Source of the DNA: Nocardiopsis endophytica
GTDB lineage: Bacteria; Actinomycetota; Actinomycetes; Streptosporangiales; Streptosporangiaceae
DNA length: 64,000 nucleotides
Assembly: GCF_027706725.1 (NCBI RefSeq)
Contig: NZ_JAQFWQ010000009.1
Coordinates: forward strand, 39,506-103,505
Direction: 5' to 3'
Under the pieces are notes generated by a model, which had not been told where the DNA came from, ran no database searches, and saw only the letters and a program-made list of their open reading frames with translations. Position 1 is the first letter of the stretch. Every line of letters starts with the position of its first letter. The position numbers were made by a program, and so were the translations under genes. Below, one piece after another: positions 42,299 through 51,658 of this stretch.

Positions 42299-44566
42299 CT
42301 ACTGCGGACCGCCCGCCCCCAGGGGAAGTCGCGCCTCCACCGAGAAGCCGCCGTCCGGGGTCGGCCCGGCCCGCAGGGTCCCGCCGAGGACGGCGGCCCG
42401 CTCCCTCATGCCGACCAGGCCGTGCCCGCCCGACCCGAGCCCGCCCCCGCCGCCGCCCTGCGCCGCCGGGCCGTTGGCCACGCTCACCTCCAGCGCTCCG
42501 TCCACCGGGGCCAGCGCCACCTCCACCCGCGCCCCGGGCGCGTGCTGCGCCGCGTTGCTGAGGGCCTCCTGCACGATCCGGTAGGCCGAGCGCCCCACCG
42601 CCTCCGACAGGTCGGCCTCCCCGGAGCGGTCGTCCACCTCGACCCGCATCCCCGCCGTGCGCGCCCCCTCGACCAGCTCCCCGAGCCGGTCCAGCCCCGG
42701 CTGCGGTGCCCGCTCGGCGTCCTCGCCCTGCTCCCGGAGCAGCCGCACCACCCTGCGCATCTCGGTGAGCGCCTCACGGGAGGCGTCGCGGATGGTCGTG
42801 AAGGTCTCCGCGGCGCCGTCGGGGAGCCCCGGGTACTTGTAGGGCGCCGCCTCGGCCTGGATGGCGATCATCGACATGTGGTGCGACACCACGTCGTGCA
42901 GCTCCCGCGCGATGCGCGAGCGCTCCTCCAGCGCCGCCTGGCGGGCGTGCTCGCGGCGGCGCAGCTCCGCCTCGCGTGCCAGCTCCCGCTGGGCCGACAG
43001 GCGCCCCCGCACGTTCGCACCCAGGGCCGCGATCCCCGCCGCCAGGGCGCACGGCCACAGCGTCTGCAGCACCGGCGTCCCGGTCAGCACGGTGGCGGGG
43101 AGGAACCCGACGAGCGCCGTCGCCGCGGCCACCCCCGCGGCGGTCCGGCCGCCGTGCGCCACCGCGACCGCGTACACCAGCAGGGCCATGACCACGAGGC
43201 CCGCCGCCGGCCACGGCCACAGGTTGGTGGGCGGCTCCCCGTACACGCCCCCGCCGACGACCGCCAGCGCCAGGCCCGCCAGCCCGAGCCGCCACGCGAG
43301 CAGGGGGACGGCCGGGACCAGTGCCAACGGCAGCCCCACCGCGGCCCCCAGCGCCCACGGCAGCGGTTGCGGGATCTGCTGGAGGAAGGCGAGCTGTGCC
43401 CCGGCCGCCGCCGATGCCCCGACGGAGACGGCGCACAGCACGCCCCAGGCGATCCGCTCGCGGACCAGCACCTTGGGGCCCGGCCCCGTGCCGGAGGCGG
43501 GCGGGGGGTCGTCCTCGGAGGGCATGAGGAGCCAGAGGACCGCGTAGACGCCGACCACCACCACGGCGGTGCCGGGCAGCAGCACCACCGCCACGACGCG
43601 CAGGGCGATGCGGCCCCACCGGGAGCGGCGGGCGAAGGCCGCGCACACGCCCGCGATCAGCCGGGTGTCCCGGGGGCGGCGCGGCCCGCCGAGCAGCCGC
43701 ATGGGTCCGCCCGGCCTGCGCACCGGCGCCCGCCACACAGCGTCGACGAGCCCGTCGAGCAGCGGGATGGCGGGCCGGTCGGACGGGGGCGGCGCCGGTG
43801 CGGCGCGCACGCCGTGCTCTTCGCGGCGCACGCGCACGTTGTCCCCGACCACCAGGGCCGCGACCGCCGCGAAGATGTACACCAGCGCGTCGGACAGGTC
43901 GCGCCCGGGGAGGCCCGCCTGGGTGAGGAACACGGCGGTGGTGGCCACGCCGACCACGCTCACCACGCCGCGGTGGTATTGGGCCCCGACGAGGTAGAGA
44001 ACGATCAGGAACGGCGGGAGGAGGTAGTCGGGCACCCCGGTCTCGACCGCGATGTCGCGCGGCAGGACGAACACCACGGCCTGCGCGGGCACCATCAGGC
44101 GCCAGGTCAGCAGCGGGGAGCGGGCGAGGAGCAGCATGGGCGCCCCGGTCGCGGCGCCCACGACGAGCGCCGCCCATCGCGGGATCCCGTAGTCGTACAG
44201 TTCGGGCCCGACCGCCCACGCGGTGAACAGCGCCGCGGCCACCAGGATGAGCTGCCGGTTCGCGGCGGCGCGTCCACGGGCCCGGGGGCGCCCCGCCGCG
44301 TGCACCAGCCACAGCACCGGGTACAGCAGCACGGGTACCACGGTGAGGGCGAAGTTCCGGCGCACACGCCTGGCCGGGACGCCCTTGCGCGCCGCGCGTT
44401 CGGCGCACACGCCGCCGACCCGGGGCGGGGGCACGGGCTCGGGCGCGGGGGAGGGCAGGATGCGCTCCAGCTCGGACGGGGGGCGCCAGAGCGCGTCGTG
44501 GAACGCCCTCCAGAACCGGGACGGCGCCCGCGCCCCGTGCTCGTGCCCGCCCGCGCCCTCGTCCAT
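42299..44566 (-). CDS. NarL-family histidine kinase with duplicated PspC-membrane sensor module
   Basis: A 755-residue kinase. PspC-like segments occur twice: residues 48-90 (RVGGVCAERAARKGVPARRV) and 298-349 (RDTRLIAGVCAAFARRSRWG). Each is preceded by a DALWRPP / DAVWRAP motif and followed by a set of transmembrane helices ending in VVGDNVRVRREE (about 239) and ALGANVRGRLSAQRE (about 514). The whole sensor of about 230-250 residues is thus repeated. The transmitter has HisKA_3 with His557 (IARELHDVVSHH), N box VQEALSNAAQHAPGARVEV and G box GHGLVGMRERAAVLGG. PspC domains are associated with envelope-stress sensing. ATG at 44566; paired with the response regulator 9 nt downstream. Confidence 0.9.
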   Translation of the reverse strand: MDEGAGGHEHGARAPSRFWRAFHDALWRPPSELERILPSPAPEPVPPPRVGGVCAERAARKGVPARRVRRNFALTVVPVLLYPVLWLVHAAGRPRARGRAAANRQLILVAAALFTAWAVGPELYDYGIPRWAALVVGAATGAPMLLLARSPLLTWRLMVPAQAVVFVLPRDIAVETGVPDYLLPPFLIVLYLVGAQYHRGVVSVVGVATTAVFLTQAGLPGRDLSDALVYIFAAVAALVVGDNVRVRREEHGVRAAPAPPPSDRPAIPLLDGLVDAVWRAPVRRPGGPMRLLGGPRRPRDTRLIAGVCAAFARRSRWGRIALRVVAVVLLPGTAVVVVGVYAVLWLLMPSEDDPPPASGTGPGPKVLVRERIAWGVLCAVSVGASAAAGAQLAFLQQIPQPLPWALGAAVGLPLALVPAVPLLAWRLGLAGLALAVVGGGVYGEPPTNLWPWPAAGLVVMALLVYAVAVAHGGRTAAGVAAATALVGFLPATVLTGTPVLQTLWPCALAAGIAALGANVRGRLSAQRELAREAELRRREHARQAALEERSRIARELHDVVSHHMSMIAIQAEAAPYKYPGLPDGAAETFTTIRDASREALTEMRRVVRLLREQGEDAERAPQPGLDRLGELVEGARTAGMRVEVDDRSGEADLSEAVGRSAYRIVQEALSNAAQHAPGARVEVALAPVDGALEVSVANGPAAQGGGGGGLGSGGHGLVGMRERAAVLGGTLRAGPTPDGGFSVEARLPLGAGGPQ

Positions 44567-44770
44567 ACAGCTCCCGCCCGTGACAGCCCCGTCGGACCGA
44601 ACGTTAGGCCCGAGCAGGGGCCGTCGCCATCACCCCACGGCGGTAGATCACGACACAGGGGTCTCCTCCCGCTCTCGACGACGCGGGGTCCGGGCGCAAA
44701 CATCGGAGGACTACCCTCGATACCGGCCCACAAGGCCGCAGTCGGAACGGAAAGGCGACGGTGCCTGCGA

Positions 44771-46147
44771 ATGGACGCGCGTACCTACATCGAAGAGCAC
44801 CGCGGCGAGTTCGTCGCCGCCCTCAAGGAATGGCTGGCCATCCCCTCCGTCTCGGCGGACCCCGACCGGCACGGTGACGTCAGGCGCTCGGCCGAGTGGC
44901 TCGCCGCCCACCTCAAGGGCACCGGCTTCCCCTCGGTGGAGGTCTGGGAGACCGGCGGCCTGCCCGCCGTCTACGCCGAATGGCCCGCCGCCGACCCCGG
45001 CGCCCCCACCGTCCTCGTCTACGGCCACCACGACGTCCAGCCGGCCGACCCCGCCGAGGAGTGGGAGACCGACCCGTTCACCCCCGTCGAGCGCGGCGAG
45101 CGCCTGATCGGCCGCGGCGCCTCCGACGACAAGGGCCAGGTCCTCTTCCACGCCCTGGGCGTGCGCGCCGGGCTGGCCGCCTCCGGCGCCGACGCACCGC
45201 CGGTCACCCTCAAGCTCCTCGTCGAGGGCGAGGAGGAGTCCGGCTCCCCGCACTTCGCGGACCTGCTCAGATCCCGCCGCGACCGCCTCGGCTGCGACGT
45301 GGTCGTCGTCTCCGACACCACCATGTGGGCCGCCGACACCCCCTCCATGTGCGTGGGCATGCGCGGGCTGACCCACTGCCAGATCGACCTGTACGGCCCC
45401 GAGCGCGACCTGCACAGCGGCACCTTCGGCGGCGCCGTGCCCAACCCCGCCGCCGCCATGGCCGACCTGCTCTCCGGCCTGCACGACGCCGACGGCCGCA
45501 TCGCCGTCCCCGGCTTCTACGACGACGTCGTGGAGATCGGCGAGGAGGAGCGCGCCCTGATCGCCCGGCTCCCCTTCGACGAGGAGGAGTGGCTGGCCAC
45601 CGCCTCCAGCGGAGCCGCCTCCGGCGAGGCCGGGTACAGCATCCTGGAGCGCATCTGGGTGCGCCCCACCGCCGAGATCAACGGCATGTGGAGCGGCCAC
45701 ACCGGCGCCGGCGGCAAGACCATCGTCCCCAAGTCCGCCCACGCCAAGCTCAGCTTCCGCCTGGTGCCGAACCAGGAGCCGCTGCGCATCCAGGAGCACG
45801 TGCGGGCCTACGTCGCGTCCGCCGTCCCCGCCGGAATCCGCGCCGAGGTGGCGTTCGGCGGCCCCGGAGTGCGCCCCTGCGCCTCCGACCTGTCCTCCGA
45901 GGCCGTGCGCGCCGCCCGCGCCGCGATGTCCCGCGCCTTCGGCACCGAGGTCCTCTACACCCGCGAGGGCGGCAGCGGCCCCGAGGCCGACCTGGCCGAC
46001 ATCCTCGGTGCCCCGCTGGTCTTCGTCGCCGTCGGCCTCGACGACGACCGCATCCACGCCCCCAACGAGAAGGTGGAGGTCCCCCTCCTCCTCAAGGGCG
46101 CCGAGAGCGCCGCCTACCTGTGGGAGGGCCTGGCCCAGCGCGGCTGA
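44771..46147 (+). CDS. M20-family dipeptidase
   Basis: A 458-residue zinc peptidase. Metal-site motifs are VYGHHDVQPAD (His), GRGASDDKGQ (bridging Asp), LVEGEEESGS (catalytic and metal Glu) and VVVVSDT. The dimerisation domain has LYGPERDLHSGTFGGAVPNP. These match the CNDP/PepV-like dipeptidase branch. ATG at 44771 is in frame with no better upstream site; the long open frame before it is antisense to the kinase. It is divergent from the kinase and followed by nudC 53 nt later. Confidence 0.92.
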   Translation: MDARTYIEEHRGEFVAALKEWLAIPSVSADPDRHGDVRRSAEWLAAHLKGTGFPSVEVWETGGLPAVYAEWPAADPGAPTVLVYGHHDVQPADPAEEWETDPFTPVERGERLIGRGASDDKGQVLFHALGVRAGLAASGADAPPVTLKLLVEGEEESGSPHFADLLRSRRDRLGCDVVVVSDTTMWAADTPSMCVGMRGLTHCQIDLYGPERDLHSGTFGGAVPNPAAAMADLLSGLHDADGRIAVPGFYDDVVEIGEEERALIARLPFDEEEWLATASSGAASGEAGYSILERIWVRPTAEINGMWSGHTGAGGKTIVPKSAHAKLSFRLVPNQEPLRIQEHVRAYVASAVPAGIRAEVAFGGPGVRPCASDLSSEAVRAARAAMSRAFGTEVLYTREGGSGPEADLADILGAPLVFVAVGLDDDRIHAPNEKVEVPLLLKGAESAAYLWEGLAQRG

Positions 46148-46200
46148 GCCCTCCTCCGCACACCGCACCGCTCCGATCGAGGAAGACCCGGGAAGGCCCC

Positions 46201-47193
46201 ATGAGCACGCCCGACCCCATGCCCCTGCTGTCCCGTAGCGCCGTCGACATGGCCGGGCACCGGCGCGGCGACGAGGAGTGGCTGGAGAAGGCCTGGGCCG
46301 ACCCCGCGACCCGCGTGATGGTGCTGGAGGGCGGCGACCCCGTCACCTACGGCTGGCGCAACCTGATGTCCCGCCAGTCTCGGGCGCTGGTGCGCGACGG
46401 CGGCGGTGCCGGCGGCGACCGCGTCCGGCTGGAGTTCACCTCCCCCGCCCAGGCCCCGGACGGCGACCGGTACCTGCTCGGCGCCGACGCCGACGGGCGC
46501 GCCTACTTCGCGGTGCACGCCGACGAGGGGGACCCCTTCGCCGAGGCGGAGCGCGAGCCCGGGGTGCGCGCGGCGTCGCTGCGGGAGGCCGGGGCGGTGC
46601 TCGACGACGCCGAGGCCGGGCTGCTCACCCACGCCGTCGCGCTGGCCAACTGGCACGCCTCGCACCGCTTCTGCCCCGTGTGCGGGGCGCCGACCCGGAC
46701 GTCGGCCGCAGGGCACGTGCGGGTGTGCGAGCGCGAGGGCACCGAGCAGTTCCCCCGCATGGACCCGGCGGTGATCATGCTGGTGGTCCGGGAGGACCCG
46801 GACGGTGAGGAGCGGTGCCTGCTCGGGCACAACCCCGCCTGGCCGCAGGACCGCTACTCCGTGCTGGCGGGCTACGTCGAGCCGGGGGAGTCCCTGGAGC
46901 ACGCGGTCGTGCGCGAGGTCGCCGAGGAGGTGGGCGTGGCCGTGGCGGACCCGGAGTACGTCTCCTCCCAGCCGTGGCCGTTCCCGCGCAGCCTGATGCT
47001 CGGGTTCACCGCCCGCGCCGTGGGCGAGGCCGAGCGCACCGACGACCAGGAGATCACCGACGTGCGGTGGCTGTCCCGCGCGGAGCTGCGGGCGGCCGCC
47101 GAGAGCGGCGCGGTCGCGCTCCCCGGGCGCGTGTCGATCGCCCGGCTGCTGATCGAGCGCTGGTACGGCGGGCGGCTCCCGGGCGAGTGGTGA
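46201..47193 (+). CDS. nudC: NADH pyrophosphatase / NAD-cap decapping Nudix hydrolase NudC
   Basis: A 330-residue Nudix enzyme. The N-terminal domain is divergent. A zinc ribbon starts with FCPVCGAPT, but the second pair reads VCEREG, leaving only three cysteines. The Nudix box GYVEPGESLEHAVVREVAEE is followed by VGV, and the NudC signature SQPWPFPRSLMLGF is complete. The reaction is NADH to NMNH plus AMP, and removal of NAD caps from RNA. ATG at 46201. Gene order with mrx1 and uvrD2 follows M. tuberculosis Rv3199c-Rv3198c. Confidence 0.93.
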   Translation: MSTPDPMPLLSRSAVDMAGHRRGDEEWLEKAWADPATRVMVLEGGDPVTYGWRNLMSRQSRALVRDGGGAGGDRVRLEFTSPAQAPDGDRYLLGADADGRAYFAVHADEGDPFAEAEREPGVRAASLREAGAVLDDAEAGLLTHAVALANWHASHRFCPVCGAPTRTSAAGHVRVCEREGTEQFPRMDPAVIMLVVREDPDGEERCLLGHNPAWPQDRYSVLAGYVEPGESLEHAVVREVAEEVGVAVADPEYVSSQPWPFPRSLMLGFTARAVGEAERTDDQEITDVRWLSRAELRAAAESGAVALPGRVSIARLLIERWYGGRLPGEW

Positions 47194-47226
47194 GCGGCGC
47201 GGGGCCCGTCACCGGCGCGGTCCGGC

Positions 47227-47709
47227 TCAGACGCGGCCGTTGCCGGCCTCGGCCGCCGTCCCGGCCCCGGCGAGCTCGGCGGGCAGCGGGGTGAGCGGGT
47301 TGGTGCAGCTGCCGACCACGTCGCGGGACAGGTCGGCGACCTTGCGGCCGCGCGAGCGGGCGGCCGAGCGCAGCTTCTCGAAGGCCTCACGCGGCGCGAG
47401 CCGGTGCCGCTCGGCGAGCACCCCGATGGCCTGCTCGACCACGACCCGCGTCTGCAGCGCGTGTTCGAGCTGGGCGACGGTGATGCGCAGCCGCTCCACC
47501 TCGGTCGCGTCGTCGCCGGCGCGCGGCGGCGCGGGCGGCGCCTCGGGGACGCGCTGCTGCTCGGCCGCCAGGATGTCGGCCAGCACCATCGCGTTGACCA
47601 GGTCGGGGACCTGCTCGCCCTGCACGCTCCAGCCGCCGGGCGTGCGCCGGATGACCCCCGCCTCGGCCGTCGTCTCCTCGCCGTCTCTGGTCCGGCTGTG
47701 TGCTGCCAC
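47227..47709 (-). CDS. ANTAR-domain protein
   Basis: A 160-residue protein with a C-terminal ANTAR RNA-binding domain at about 80-140 (LEHALQTRVVVEQAIGVLAE, RHRLAPREAFEKLRSAARSR). The aromatic residues usual in ANTAR helix 3 are reduced. The N-terminal 75 residues have no receiver or GAF domain; they contain TPGGWSVQGEQVPDLVNAMV and a Pro-rich linker. ANTAR proteins act as antiterminators by binding dual hairpins. GTG at 47709. It converges on nudC with a 33 nt gap and lies downstream of mrx1. Confidence 0.82.
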   Translation of the reverse strand: MAAHSRTRDGEETTAEAGVIRRTPGGWSVQGEQVPDLVNAMVLADILAAEQQRVPEAPPAPPRAGDDATEVERLRITVAQLEHALQTRVVVEQAIGVLAERHRLAPREAFEKLRSAARSRGRKVADLSRDVVGSCTNPLTPLPAELAGAGTAAEAGNGRV

Positions 47710-47809
47710 GTGGTCCCCCTCGTGATCTGGGCCCCGACCGGCCCCGTGCGGTGCGGGCCGGTCGGGCGGCGCGGTGCGCCCGGGAGGGGCCGCCCGGAGG
47801 CGGCCCGCC

Positions 47810-48070
47810 TCAGGCGAGCGCGGCGATCTTCTCCTTGACCTGCTTGGCGGACGGGTTGGTGAGGGCCGTACCGTCGCCGAACAGCACGGTCGGAACCGTC
47901 TGGTTGCCGCCGTTGACCTGCATCACGTACTCCGCCGCGGCCGGGTCCCGCTCGATGTCCACCTCGTCGACGGCGATGCCCTCCCGCGCGAGCTGGCTCT
48001 TGAGCCGCTTGCAGAAGCCGCACCACGGCGTGGTGTACATCGTGATCGGACCGGTGCTCGGGGTGGTCAT
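47810..48070 (-). CDS. mrx1: Mycoredoxin (glutaredoxin-like, Mrx1)
   Basis: An 86-residue glutaredoxin-fold protein with the active site WCGFC (Cys17, Cys20), the cis-Pro motif QTVPTVLFGDG and GTALTNPSAKQV. Actinobacterial mycoredoxins use mycothiol to reduce S-mycothiolated proteins; CGFC or CGYC sites are typical. ATG at 48070. It is divergent from uvrD2, as Rv3198A is from Rv3198c. Confidence 0.9.
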   Translation of the reverse strand: MTTPSTGPITMYTTPWCGFCKRLKSQLAREGIAVDEVDIERDPAAAEYVMQVNGGNQTVPTVLFGDGTALTNPSAKQVKEKIAALA

Positions 48071-48411
48071 CGAACCTCTCCTCGTTCCGTCGAACAGGCC
48101 GTCGCCGGTGCACGCCGCCCGAAGGCGATCAGAACACCGCCTAGAGACAACGCGGCGGGCCTCCCCGAGCTTCCCCGTATCGGCCGCATCACCTCGTGGG
48201 ACGCCTCCGGCGGCCGGGTGGTTCCCGCCGGAACGCCTGCGGCACCGGCGTTCCCGCGCTGCCGGCGCCGTCCACAGGCGGGGCCCGCATCTGCGCACAC
48301 GTCCGCGGTGGCCCCCGATACTTGAGAGACTCGACGGGCGGAGCGGGGCGCGGGTGGCCGGAGTCGGCCGCGCCCCCGGGCCGGAACGAAAGCAGGGAAC
48401 GGAGGAGCCGC
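48071..48411. other. Intergenic region between mrx1 and uvrD2
   Basis: About 340 bp. GATACT at 48317-48322 could be a -10 for uvrD2, without a matching -35. Frames are open through it (one to 48196 in the uvrD2 frame), but no coding motif or ribosome site supports them. Confidence 0.4.
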
Positions 48412-50598
48412 ATGGACCCCGACCGCGTGCTGGAGGGGCTCGACCCCGAACAGCTGGAGGCCGCGCGCGCCCTGCGCGGGCCGGTGTGCATCCTGGCGGG
48501 GGCGGGGACCGGCAAGACCCGCGCCATCACCCACCGGATCGCGCACGCGGTGGCCTCGGGCGTCGCGGCCGAGCAGCAGGTCCTCGCGGTCACCTTCACC
48601 ACCCGCGCCGCGGGCGAGATGCGCGGGCGGCTGCGCGCCCTGGGCGCCCCCCGGGTGCAGGCGCGCACCTTCCACGCCGCGGCGCTGCGCCAGCTCTCCT
48701 ACTTCTGGCCGCAGGTGGTGGGCGGCCCCCCGCCCACGCTGATCGACTCCAAGCTGCAGGTGGTGGCGCGCGCCGCCCGGGACTGCGGGGTGGAGGCCGA
48801 CCGGACCGCCCTGCGCGACCTGGCCTCGGAGATCGAGTGGTCCAAGGTGACCCAGGTGCGCCCGGCCGACTACGAGAGCGCCGTGGCCAAGGCGGGCCGC
48901 ACCGCCCCGATGGCGCCGGTGGAGGTGGCCCGGGTGTTCGAGGGGTACGAGGAGATCCGCCGCGAGCGCAACCTGCTCGACTTCGAGTCGATGCTGGAGC
49001 TGACCGCCGCCATGCTCGCCGAGCGCCCCGAGATCGCCGAGCGCGTGCGCGACCAGTACCGCTACTTCGTCGTCGACGAGTTCCAGGACGTCAACCCGCT
49101 GCAGAAGCTGCTGCTGGACGCCTGGCTCGGTGACCGCGACGACCTGTGCGTGGTGGGCGACCCCGGCCAGACCATCTACTCCTTCGCGGGGGCCACCCCC
49201 GCCTACCTGACCCGCTTCGCCGCCGCCTACCCGCACGCGACCGTGGTGCGGCTGGTGCGCGACTACCGGTCCACCCCCCAGGTGGTGAAGGTCGCCAACG
49301 ACGTGCTCAAGCGGTCCCGGCCGATCGGCGGGGGCGACCAGCGGATCGAGCTCGTCGCCCAGCGCCCCGACGGGCCCGACCCCTCCTACACCGAGTACGA
49401 CGACGAGCCCGCCGAGGCCTCCGCGGTGGCCCGCCGCATCGCCGCCCTGGTCGACTCGGGCACCCCGGCGCGGGAGATCGCGGTGCTGTTCCGCACCAAC
49501 TCCCAGTCCGCCGCCTACGAGCAGGCCCTCGCCGACGCGGGCATCGCCTTCACCGTGCGCGGCGCCACCCGGTTCTTCGAGCGCCAGGAGATCAAGCAGG
49601 CCGTGCACACGCTGCGCGGGGCCCGCCAGGGCGGGGGAGGCGAGCCGCTGGCCGGGACGGTCCGGCCGCTGCTGGCCCCCCTCGGGCTGACCCCCGCGGC
49701 GCCCGAGGGGCGCCAGGCGCGCGAGCGCTGGGAGTCGCTGGCGGCGCTGGCCCAGCTCGCCGACGACATCGCGGTGGAGCGGCACCGCGGCTCCTGCGCC
49801 GCCCCCGGCGAGGGCGGGGCCCCGGCCGCGCCGGGCGCGGGGCCGCTCCCGGCCGAGTGCCCCTGCGGGCGCCCCTACACCGCCACGCTGGACGACTTCG
49901 TGGAGGAGCTGGAGGCCCGGGTCGCCACCGAGCACGCCCCGGAGATGGAGGGGGTCACCCTGGCCTCCCTGCACGCCGCCAAGGGCCTGGAGTGGGACGC
50001 GGTCTTCCTCGTCGGCCTCACCGAGGGCACGCTGCCCATCGTCTACGCCGAGACCGACGAGCAGGTGGAGGAGGAGCGGCGGCTGTTCTACGTCGGCGTC
50101 ACGCGGGCCCGCGAGTACCTGTCGATGTCGTGGGCGCTGGCGCGCTCCCCGGGCGGGCGCAAGGGGCGCCGCCCCAGCCGCTTCCTGGACGGGCTGCGCC
50201 CGGCCTCCCCGTCGCTGGCCTCCAACCGCCGCGACCGGTCCCGCACCGGGAAGGTGGTGCGCTGCCGGATCTGCGGGAACACCCTCACCGACGCCGCCGA
50301 GCGCAAGGTCGCCCGGTGCGCGGACTGCCCGGCCGACTACGACGAGGCGCTGCTGGAGCGGCTCAAGGAGTGGCGCAAGGACACCGCGCAGCGCCAGGGG
50401 GTCCCGGCCTACGTGGTGTTCACCGACGCCACCCTGCAGGCGGTGGCCGAGCTGGAGCCCTCAGGGGTGTCCGAACTGTCGCGGATATCCGGTGTCGGCG
50501 CCGTGAAGCTGGAACGCTACGGTGAGGCGGTGCTGGCCCTGTGCGCGGGGGAGGAGCCCCCGGTGCCCGAGGAGGAGGGGGAGCGCGATGGCGGATGA
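48412..50598 (+). CDS. uvrD2: ATP-dependent DNA helicase UvrD2
   Basis: A 728-residue SF1A helicase. Walker A AGAGTGKTRAITHR (about 29-42), AVTFTTRAAGEMRGRL, DExx box FVVDEFQDVNPLQ, GDPGQTIYSFAG, and ASLHAAKGLEWDAVF. Actinobacterial UvrD2 marks follow: a tetracysteine module CRICGNTLTDAAERKVARC then ADC at about 620-645, and a C-terminal HRDC domain (PAYVVFTDATLQAVAELEPS). ATG at 48412 has GGAGGAG just upstream. The stop overlaps tesB by 11 nt, so the two are co-translated. It acts in DNA repair and is essential in mycobacteria. Confidence 0.95.
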   Translation: MDPDRVLEGLDPEQLEAARALRGPVCILAGAGTGKTRAITHRIAHAVASGVAAEQQVLAVTFTTRAAGEMRGRLRALGAPRVQARTFHAAALRQLSYFWPQVVGGPPPTLIDSKLQVVARAARDCGVEADRTALRDLASEIEWSKVTQVRPADYESAVAKAGRTAPMAPVEVARVFEGYEEIRRERNLLDFESMLELTAAMLAERPEIAERVRDQYRYFVVDEFQDVNPLQKLLLDAWLGDRDDLCVVGDPGQTIYSFAGATPAYLTRFAAAYPHATVVRLVRDYRSTPQVVKVANDVLKRSRPIGGGDQRIELVAQRPDGPDPSYTEYDDEPAEASAVARRIAALVDSGTPAREIAVLFRTNSQSAAYEQALADAGIAFTVRGATRFFERQEIKQAVHTLRGARQGGGGEPLAGTVRPLLAPLGLTPAAPEGRQARERWESLAALAQLADDIAVERHRGSCAAPGEGGAPAAPGAGPLPAECPCGRPYTATLDDFVEELEARVATEHAPEMEGVTLASLHAAKGLEWDAVFLVGLTEGTLPIVYAETDEQVEEERRLFYVGVTRAREYLSMSWALARSPGGRKGRRPSRFLDGLRPASPSLASNRRDRSRTGKVVRCRICGNTLTDAAERKVARCADCPADYDEALLERLKEWRKDTAQRQGVPAYVVFTDATLQAVAELEPSGVSELSRISGVGAVKLERYGEAVLALCAGEEPPVPEEEGERDGG

Positions 50599-51493
50599 GA
50601 CGGCGGCGCCGGCCGCGGGCGGGGAGGCGGCCGCGTCCGGCCAGTCCCTGGAGTCCCTGCTGGGCATCCTCGACCTGGAGCGGATCGAGGACGACATCTT
50701 CCGGGGCTCCAGCCCCGACCACGGCCCCCAGCGGGTGTTCGGCGGCCAGGTCGCCGGGCAGGCGCTGGTGGCCGCCGGGCGGACGGTGCCCCCGGAGCGG
50801 GCGGTGCACTCGCTGCACGCCTACTTCATCCGCCCCGGCGACCCGTCGGTGCCCATCGTCTTCCAGGTCGACCGGGTCCGCGACGGGCGCTCCTTCACCA
50901 CCCGCAGGGTGACCGCGGTCCAGCACGGCCGGGCGATCTTCACCCTGTCGGCCTCCTTCCACAAGTCCGAGCCGGGCCTGAGCCACCAGGTGCGCATGCC
51001 CGAGGTGCCCGGCCCCGAGGAGCTGCCCACCGCGCGCGAGCGGCTGGAGAAGGCGCTGGGCACGGTGCCGCGGTTCGCCTACTGGCACCCGATCGAGATG
51101 CGCCCGGTGGGCGCGATGTCCTTCGAGGTCGGCGCCGACCCGGCGCTGCGCACCACGGAGAACCTGGTGTGGATCCGGGTCGACGGGCGCCTTCCGGACG
51201 AGGACCTGCTGCACGTGTGCCTGATGACCTACGCCTCGGACCTGACCCTGCTGGACACGGTGCTGCTGCGGCACGGCCGGTCCTTCGAGGGCATCGCGAT
51301 GGCCAGCCTCGACCACGCCATGTGGTTCCACCGGCCCTTCCGCGCCGACGAGTGGCTGCTCTACGCCCAGGAGACCCCCTCGGCGGAGGGCGCGCGCGGG
51401 CTGGCCCGCGGCCTGTTCTACACGCGCGAGGGCGAGCTGGTCTGCTCGGTGGTGCAGGAGGGGCTGATCCGGGTCGTCGGCGACGGATCCTGA
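50588..51493 (+). CDS. tesB: Acyl-CoA thioesterase II (TesB family)
   Basis: A 301-residue double-hotdog thioesterase. Conserved blocks are IFRGSSPDHGPQRVFGGQVA, HSLHAYFIRPGDPSVPIVFQ, SFTTRRVTAVQHGRAIFTLS and SLDHAMWFHRPFRADEWLLY, which contains the active-site Asp-His region. The reaction is hydrolysis of acyl-CoA to free acid and CoA. ATG at 50588 lies inside the end of uvrD2 with GGAGGAGGGGG upstream. Confidence 0.93.
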   Translation: MADETAAPAAGGEAAASGQSLESLLGILDLERIEDDIFRGSSPDHGPQRVFGGQVAGQALVAAGRTVPPERAVHSLHAYFIRPGDPSVPIVFQVDRVRDGRSFTTRRVTAVQHGRAIFTLSASFHKSEPGLSHQVRMPEVPGPEELPTARERLEKALGTVPRFAYWHPIEMRPVGAMSFEVGADPALRTTENLVWIRVDGRLPDEDLLHVCLMTYASDLTLLDTVLLRHGRSFEGIAMASLDHAMWFHRPFRADEWLLYAQETPSAEGARGLARGLFYTREGELVCSVVQEGLIRVVGDGS

Positions 51494-51545
51494 GCCCGGG
51501 CGGTTCCCGTGGACTTTCGGCCGGATCCGGACGAAATCGCAGGTC

Positions 51546-51584
51546 AAAAATTGGTTGCCGCGCATCGGCGACCCCGTCTAGTGT
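51546..51584 (+). promoter_or_regulatory. WhiB7-type promoter of the whiB7 leader
   Basis: AAAAAT at 51546-51551 stands 3 bp upstream of the -35 hexamer TTGCCG (51555-51560). After an 18 nt spacer comes the -10 TAGTGT (51579-51584). An AT-rich block exactly 3 bp before the -35 is the known signature bound by the WhiB7 AT-hook together with the housekeeping sigma factor. This predicts autoregulation, with transcription starting near 51591. Confidence 0.7.
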
Positions 51585-51658
51585 TAACTCCCGTCAGCGA
51601 CCGCGCATGGTCCGCGGCGAGAGCCGCGTACCTGACCGAGAGGAGGTGTCCCAATCCG

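Noticed and set aside
41519..44770. A single plus-strand frame running antisense through the two-component genes into the M20 peptidase
   Set aside because: The peptidase fold starts at 44771; everything before it is antisense to the kinase and response regulator.
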